This document shows positions 7,201 to 9,007 of a stretch of 9,007 nucleotides of DNA, piece after piece. The translations under genes and the position numbers were made by a program. Position 1 is the stretch's first letter; every line of letters starts with the position of its first letter. The notes beneath the pieces are model-generated. The model searched no databases, was not told the origin of the DNA, and saw only the letters and a program-made list of their open reading frames with translations. Source of the DNA: Sulfuricella sp. (lineage in GTDB: Bacteria; Pseudomonadota; Gammaproteobacteria; Burkholderiales; Sulfuricellaceae); assembly GCA_019911785.1 (NCBI GenBank), contig JAIOJM010000023.1:1-9007 (forward strand), read 5' to 3'.

Positions 7201-7771
7201 TGGGGGTGCCGGGGTAAACCTGATCAGCTTCTCGGAAATGAGTGCGGGCGTTAATTTCACCCTGGCCGAGGGCGGGAGCGGGGGTGCCACGGTAAACGGG
7301 ACTGATACCTATAGCAACATTCAGGGCGTGGTCGGAGGCAGTGGCAACGACACCCTGACTGGTAACAGCAGCGCCAACATCCTCATCGGTGACGGTGGCA
7401 ACGATATCCTCTCCGGTCGTGGAGGAGCGGACACCCTCACCGGCGGCAGCGGTTCGGATACGTTCACCTTCAAGGCTGGCGACACTGGTGTAGATACGAT
7501 TACCGACTTTACGGTGGGTGCCGGCGGTGACGTGCTGGATGTTTCGGATGTTCTTTCTGGAACTGGCGTTACTTCGAGCAATGTAGGGGCATTCATTATA
7601 TTTGATACCACCTCCAGCCCTGGCAACACTGTCGTCAGTGTCGATCTGGATGGTGAGGGCGGCGGCGCGCCGGTGCAATTGGCAATACTCCAGGGGGTGA
7701 CGTTTACCGATCCGAGCACGGCGCTTGCCACGCTGCTCGGGAACAACCAGATCGACTACACGAACCCCTGA
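4244..7771 (+). CDS. LapA/BpfA-like RTX adhesin with retention module, Calx-beta repeats and type I secretion signal
   Basis: This is a cell-surface adhesin of 1175 residues, compact beside the several-thousand-residue LapA and BpfA. There is no N-terminal signal peptide, as expected for type I export. Residues 1-98 match the LapA-type retention module (TGKVAAIGTV, GDKVNANDVIQTGD, VEFVNGT-like and GRNSQMALD segments), which holds the protein in the outer-membrane channel. Residues 99-150 contain the presumed LapG-cleavable segment twice, with TAAG at 119-122 and 145-148. Five Calx-beta-like repeats follow at about 198-318, 319-430, 439-545, 548-659 and 663-773, each ending in DND(N) or LDND, with a proline-rich linker at 431-438. 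Residues 774-905 are unassigned. RTX nonapeptides of the GGxGNDxLx type lie at 915-995 and 1031-1075, about 14 in all, and should bind calcium after export. The remaining C-terminus (SDTFTFKAGDTGVDTITDF onward) is a type I secretion target region. GAGGAG at 4231-4236 supports the start. The RTX and retention calls are secure; the ligand is unknown. Confidence 0.94.
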   Translation: MATQNPTVSTSVLTGKVAAIGTVKIVIGTVSATSPDGVVRVLEVGDKVNANDVIQTGDLSSVDIEFVNGTHMDMGRNSQMALDTDVFNPAAAQPLAMDVVSIQAAIAAGADPTAIAAATAAGASVVSIQAAIAAGADPAAIAAATAAGAGAASEGGHTFVQVDPNYAQGNVTSGFETDALTRTFLTTEGQVAGPVAPTATVTGVDVVGWGGGTAMEGNPVTFQVSLSGPVGADTTVQVRVFTGTGDTATEGADYAAQIYTVVIPAGSASATFDVATVGDNLAEGNETFSAEIVGATSAAGTIVVDPAVAAGTIVDNDNVVITVSDETVLEGNTATFTVTLSNPSTQTVTVNFTTANGTAISGGAGVGENDYGSTSGTLVFAPGQTTATVQVSTNDDTVFEGTEAFTLNLSNAANATIGDSHGIGTILDNDQPPPPPLPTLSINDVTVNENAGTAVFTVTLSGASATPVTVNYVTADGSATAGQDYTATSGSLTFAAGETSKTVSVPITNDLVYEGNETFAVNLSGASAATIADSQGVGTIVDNDNQPVVVSVSDETVMEGNTATFTVTLSNPSTQTVTVDFTTANGTAISGGAGVGENDYGSTSGTLTFGPGQTVATVAVTTNEDTVFEGSEQFALNIANPVNATIADSQGIGTILDNDGQPSFSVNDVTVTEGVDATITFTVTRTGDSALTSTVDYNVVPGTATTPSDYTAGTSPLVGTLTFLAGETTQTVTLNVVNDGAIETPENFTVVLSNPVVATISDNTGIGTILDNDVGHILNGVITTNTNQEGQVMHLTFSEVGNPAHGFDTYITLDSTGQQKTFAEDVGFLIDPAKQYTVQMSFVDGTKIIITNVVLENVDLVDPGDHVHLGDGSGNTIWGFAATFTPSLVPVDPNVAPTLIPYGMMGTNSGDTLSGTAGDDTIAGLTGNDTIYGNDGNDVLVGNDDNDALYGGAGNDTLIGGPGNDSLLGEGGDDVLQGNAGNDLIDGGAGVNLISFSEMSAGVNFTLAEGGSGGATVNGTDTYSNIQGVVGGSGNDTLTGNSSANILIGDGGNDILSGRGGADTLTGGSGSDTFTFKAGDTGVDTITDFTVGAGGDVLDVSDVLSGTGVTSSNVGAFIIFDTTSSPGNTVVSVDLDGEGGGAPVQLAILQGVTFTDPSTALATLLGNNQIDYTNP
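4538..4693 (+). repeat. Tandem duplication of the 26-residue LapG-site segment
   Basis: Two consecutive 78-bp units (4538-4615 and 4616-4693) encode residues 99-124 and 125-150. Each begins VVSIQAAIAAGADP and ends AAATAAGA. The proteins differ at 2 of 26 positions (Thr/Ala and Ser/Gly), while the DNA differs at 17 of 78, nearly all at synonymous sites. The duplication is therefore not fresh and the protein sequence has been conserved. Each unit carries one TAAG motif (4598-4609 and 4676-4687). Confidence 0.85.
5210..5533 (+). repeat. Calx-beta repeat 2, near-identical partner of repeat 4
   Basis: This 324-bp stretch (residues 323-430) aligns without gaps to 5897-6220, an offset of 687 bp. 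By hand count, 91 of 108 residues are identical. The first 56 codons differ at only 2 residues and 15 of 168 bases, while the last 52 codons hold 15 residue differences. Repeat 3, lying between them, is clearly less similar. Confidence 0.85.
5897..6220 (+). repeat. Calx-beta repeat 4, near-identical partner of repeat 2
   Basis: This is the second copy of the 324-bp Calx-beta unit (residues 552-659). A 38-bp run (from 5918, matching the run from 5231) is shared exactly, as is a block around residues GTAISGGAGVGENDYG apart from synonymous changes. Recombination between the copies would remove or add 229 codons in frame. Confidence 0.85.
6986..7228 (+). repeat. RTX nonapeptide block 1 (about 9 repeats)
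   Basis: Residues 915-995 read as nine consecutive nonapeptides, from GTAGDDTIA through GLTGNDTIY and GNDGNDVLV to GNAGNDLID, with the ninth degenerate (GGAGVNLIS). These are calcium-binding beta-roll repeats that fold outside the cell, where calcium is plentiful. Confidence 0.9.
7334..7468 (+). repeat. RTX nonapeptide block 2 (5 repeats)
   Basis: Residues 1031-1075 hold GGSGNDTLT, GNSSANILI, GDGGNDILS, GRGGADTLT and GGSGSDTFT. The second and fourth depart from the GGxGxD consensus. The block leads straight into the C-terminal secretion region. Confidence 0.85.
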
Positions 7772-7795
7772 GTTGCTGTCACGGTTGAATTGGAG

Positions 7796-7820
7796 GGGGA
7801 GCTTGCGCTCCCCTTTTTTT
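7796..7820 (+). terminator. Rho-independent terminator after the adhesin gene
   Basis: A perfect 7-bp stem, GGGGAGC (7796-7802) and GCTCCCC (7807-7813), closes a TTGC loop and is followed at once by seven T residues (7814-7820). It begins 24 bp after the adhesin stop codon. This should end the adhesin transcript and separate it from the channel gene. Confidence 0.92.
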
Positions 7821-7911
7821 GCGTTTGGGCCAAGATATAGATATTCTTATGGCTTGTTGTTATGTAATAAAGTGTTACGCTTGATTCATGAGGTAGCCTG
7901 TGATACGGTGA

Positions 7912-7937
7912 TTGACAGAAACAGAATATGCTATAAA
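7912..7937 (+). promoter_or_regulatory. Candidate promoter of the outer-membrane channel gene
   Basis: TTGACA at 7912-7917 is an exact -35 consensus. TATAAA at 7932-7937 matches the -10 box at 5 of 6 but is only 14 bp away, shorter than the preferred 16-18. TAAATA at 7934-7939 gives a 16-bp spacer but a poorer match. Because the terminator upstream isolates this gene, a promoter is expected here. Confidence 0.45.
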
Positions 7938-7952
7938 TACAAACCAAGGGCA

Positions 7953-7981
7953 ATCGAGGACGGTATGGATGCCGTGTCGAT
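7953..7981 (+). other. Leader hairpin or operator-like inverted repeat before the channel gene
   Basis: ATCGA (7953-7957) pairs with TCGAT (7977-7981), and ACGGT (7960-7964) with GCCGT (7971-7975) with one G-U pair, around a small internal loop and a 6-nt terminal loop. It lies between the candidate promoter and the ribosome site at 8003-8008. No T-tract follows, so it is not a terminator. It may be a stabilising or regulatory leader element, or a DNA operator. Confidence 0.35.
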
Positions 7982-8014
7982 CAAGCATCAATAATCAAAA
8001 AGAAGGAGTACCTG

Positions 8015-9007
8015 ATGAATAACCACAAGATTCTCGCTGCGCTCGCCATTCCTTGCTTGGGCCTGGTCCTCAGCGCGCCGCTCAAGGCCCAGCCGCTCAA
8101 GGACGCCGTCGAGCAGACTTTGCAAACGAGCCCTGATATTCTGTCCACCGCCCATCGTCGCCTTTCGATCGATCAGGAGATCAAGCAGGCAAGAGGGGGA
8201 TATTTCCCCAAAATCGATCTGAATTTTGGTTACGGGCGTGAAAGAACGGACAACCCCACTACCCGTGCGATTGCTCCCGGGGCGGTTTCCTTGAACCGCC
8301 GTGAGGCGGGTATTACCCTGAATCAGATGCTGTTTGACGGGTTTGGTGTCAAGAGTGAAGTGGAGCGGCAAACGGCCCGCGCTGATTCCGCGGCTTACGG
8401 GGTGTTGGGAGCGGCTGAAAACACGGCACTGAAGGTGGTGGAAGCCTATCTGGAAGTGTTGCGCCGGCAGGATCTGGTCAAGCTGACCAAGGATAACCTG
8501 GTCGTGCATCAACGCACCTATGACCAGATCAAGCAGCGCTCCGAGTCTGGCGTTGGGCGCAAGGCGGATATGGATCAGAACCTGGCGCGTCAGGCGCTGG
8601 CTCAGGCCAATGTGATGGCGGCGGAATCCAATGCGCGTGAAGCCGAAATCACCTTCCAGCGTGTCGTGGGAAAAATGCCGCAGAACAGGACCAAGCCGGT
8701 GGCGCCGGATCAGGCCATGCCCAAGGATCTGAAGAGTGCGATCGAGGTCGCAATGGCCAACCATCCGATCCTGAAATCTGCCATGGCGGATGTCGAGGCT
8801 GCTCAGGCCCAGCATCGCGCTTCCCGGTCGCTGCATTCGCCAAGGCTGGATCTTGAGCTGGGGTACAACGACAACAACAACATCAGTGGGCTCAGGGGCG
8901 ATAACGAAAGCGCGATCGCAATGCTGCGGGTGCGTTACAACCTGTTCCGCGGCGGTTCGGACGAGGCGCGGGTCGGCCAAACCGCCTCCGCGATCAATGA
9001 AGCCACC
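8015..9007 (+). CDS. lapE: TolC/LapE-family outer-membrane efflux channel, 3'-truncated
   Basis: This is the outer-membrane channel of the type I system, a trimeric beta-barrel with a long periplasmic alpha tunnel. In LapA-type systems it also holds the adhesin's retention module. The frame is open from ATG 8015 to the window edge (331 residues of an expected 430-480). AAGGAG at 8003-8008 lies 6 nt upstream. A signal peptide is clear: MNNHK, then a hydrophobic stretch to LSAPLKA with likely cleavage after Ala25. The mature part starts PLKDAVEQTLQTSPDILSTA, as in outer-membrane efflux proteins, followed by YFPKIDLNFGYG, LNQMLFDGFG and long amphipathic helices. The second family half begins near LKSAIEVAMANHPILKSAMAD and has the parallel LRVRYNLFRGG motif, showing the internal duplication of the fold. 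Its separate transcription may let it serve other exporters. The LapE name follows context; the TolC family is secure. Confidence 0.92.
   Translation, partial: MNNHKILAALAIPCLGLVLSAPLKAQPLKDAVEQTLQTSPDILSTAHRRLSIDQEIKQARGGYFPKIDLNFGYGRERTDNPTTRAIAPGAVSLNRREAGITLNQMLFDGFGVKSEVERQTARADSAAYGVLGAAENTALKVVEAYLEVLRRQDLVKLTKDNLVVHQRTYDQIKQRSESGVGRKADMDQNLARQALAQANVMAAESNAREAEITFQRVVGKMPQNRTKPVAPDQAMPKDLKSAIEVAMANHPILKSAMADVEAAQAQHRASRSLHSPRLDLELGYNDNNNISGLRGDNESAIAMLRVRYNLFRGGSDEARVGQTASAINEAT

Noticed and set aside
7831..7850. Near-palindromic AAGATATAGATATTCTTA as an operator
   Set aside because: The symmetry is imperfect and it is AT-rich, so it is easily due to chance; no promoter is evident next to it.
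7988..8980. 330-codon open frame on the minus strand opposite the channel gene
   Set aside because: The plus strand encodes an unmistakable TolC-family protein with a signal peptide and ribosome site. The antisense product is low-complexity His/Arg/Leu-rich sequence.
1..9007. tRNA, rRNA, insertion sequence or phage elements
   Set aside because: I saw no transposase or integrase frames, no terminal inverted repeats with target duplications and no tRNA-like cloverleaf in the gaps.

Overview
The window carries most of a type I secretion locus for an RTX surface adhesin of the LapA/BpfA kind, with its own regulator. The coding DNA is GC-rich with AT-rich intergenic gaps. The gene content (LapB/LapC/LapE-like exporter, retention-module adhesin, and a small protein with a conserved LEDLI...FTDLP core) points to a Gram-negative proteobacterium. 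I lean towards the Betaproteobacteria, but this is from memory of homologues and was not tested.

Layout, left to right: (1) 2-1498 (+), the C-terminal two thirds of a LapB-type ABC exporter, cut by the window edge. (2) 1485-2891 (+), a LapC/HlyD-type membrane fusion protein that overlaps the exporter by 14 bp and is probably translationally coupled to it. (3) 2935-3270 (-), a convergent 111-residue conserved hypothetical protein. (4) 3271-3421, an AT-rich divergent control region with a consensus -10 box and two inverted repeats. (5) 3422-4081 (+), a LuxR/FixJ-type response regulator whose receiver domain lacks the usual acidic pair. (6) 4082-4243, a control region with a tandem 14-bp repeat next to a plausible promoter. 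(7) 4244-7771 (+), the 1175-residue adhesin: retention module, five Calx-beta-like repeats, an unassigned ~130-residue domain, two blocks of RTX nonapeptides and a type I secretion signal. (8) 7796-7820, a strong intrinsic terminator. (9) 8015 to the end (+), the first 331 residues of a TolC/LapE-type outer-membrane channel.

The exporter, adaptor and channel should form the trans-envelope conduit. The adhesin would leave C-terminus first and stay anchored because its folded N-terminal retention module plugs the channel. In the well-studied systems the periplasmic protease LapG releases it by cutting a di-alanine site, under control of the c-di-GMP receptor LapD; neither is in the window.

The most notable feature is that the 26-residue segment holding the presumed LapG site is present twice in tandem, giving two TAAG sites. 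Others are an unassigned domain at the likely ligand-binding position, a mosaic of near-identical Calx-beta repeats, possible regulator sites upstream of the adhesin, and the unexplained small gene on the opposite strand. Overall this is a compact variant of a known system, not a wholly new one.
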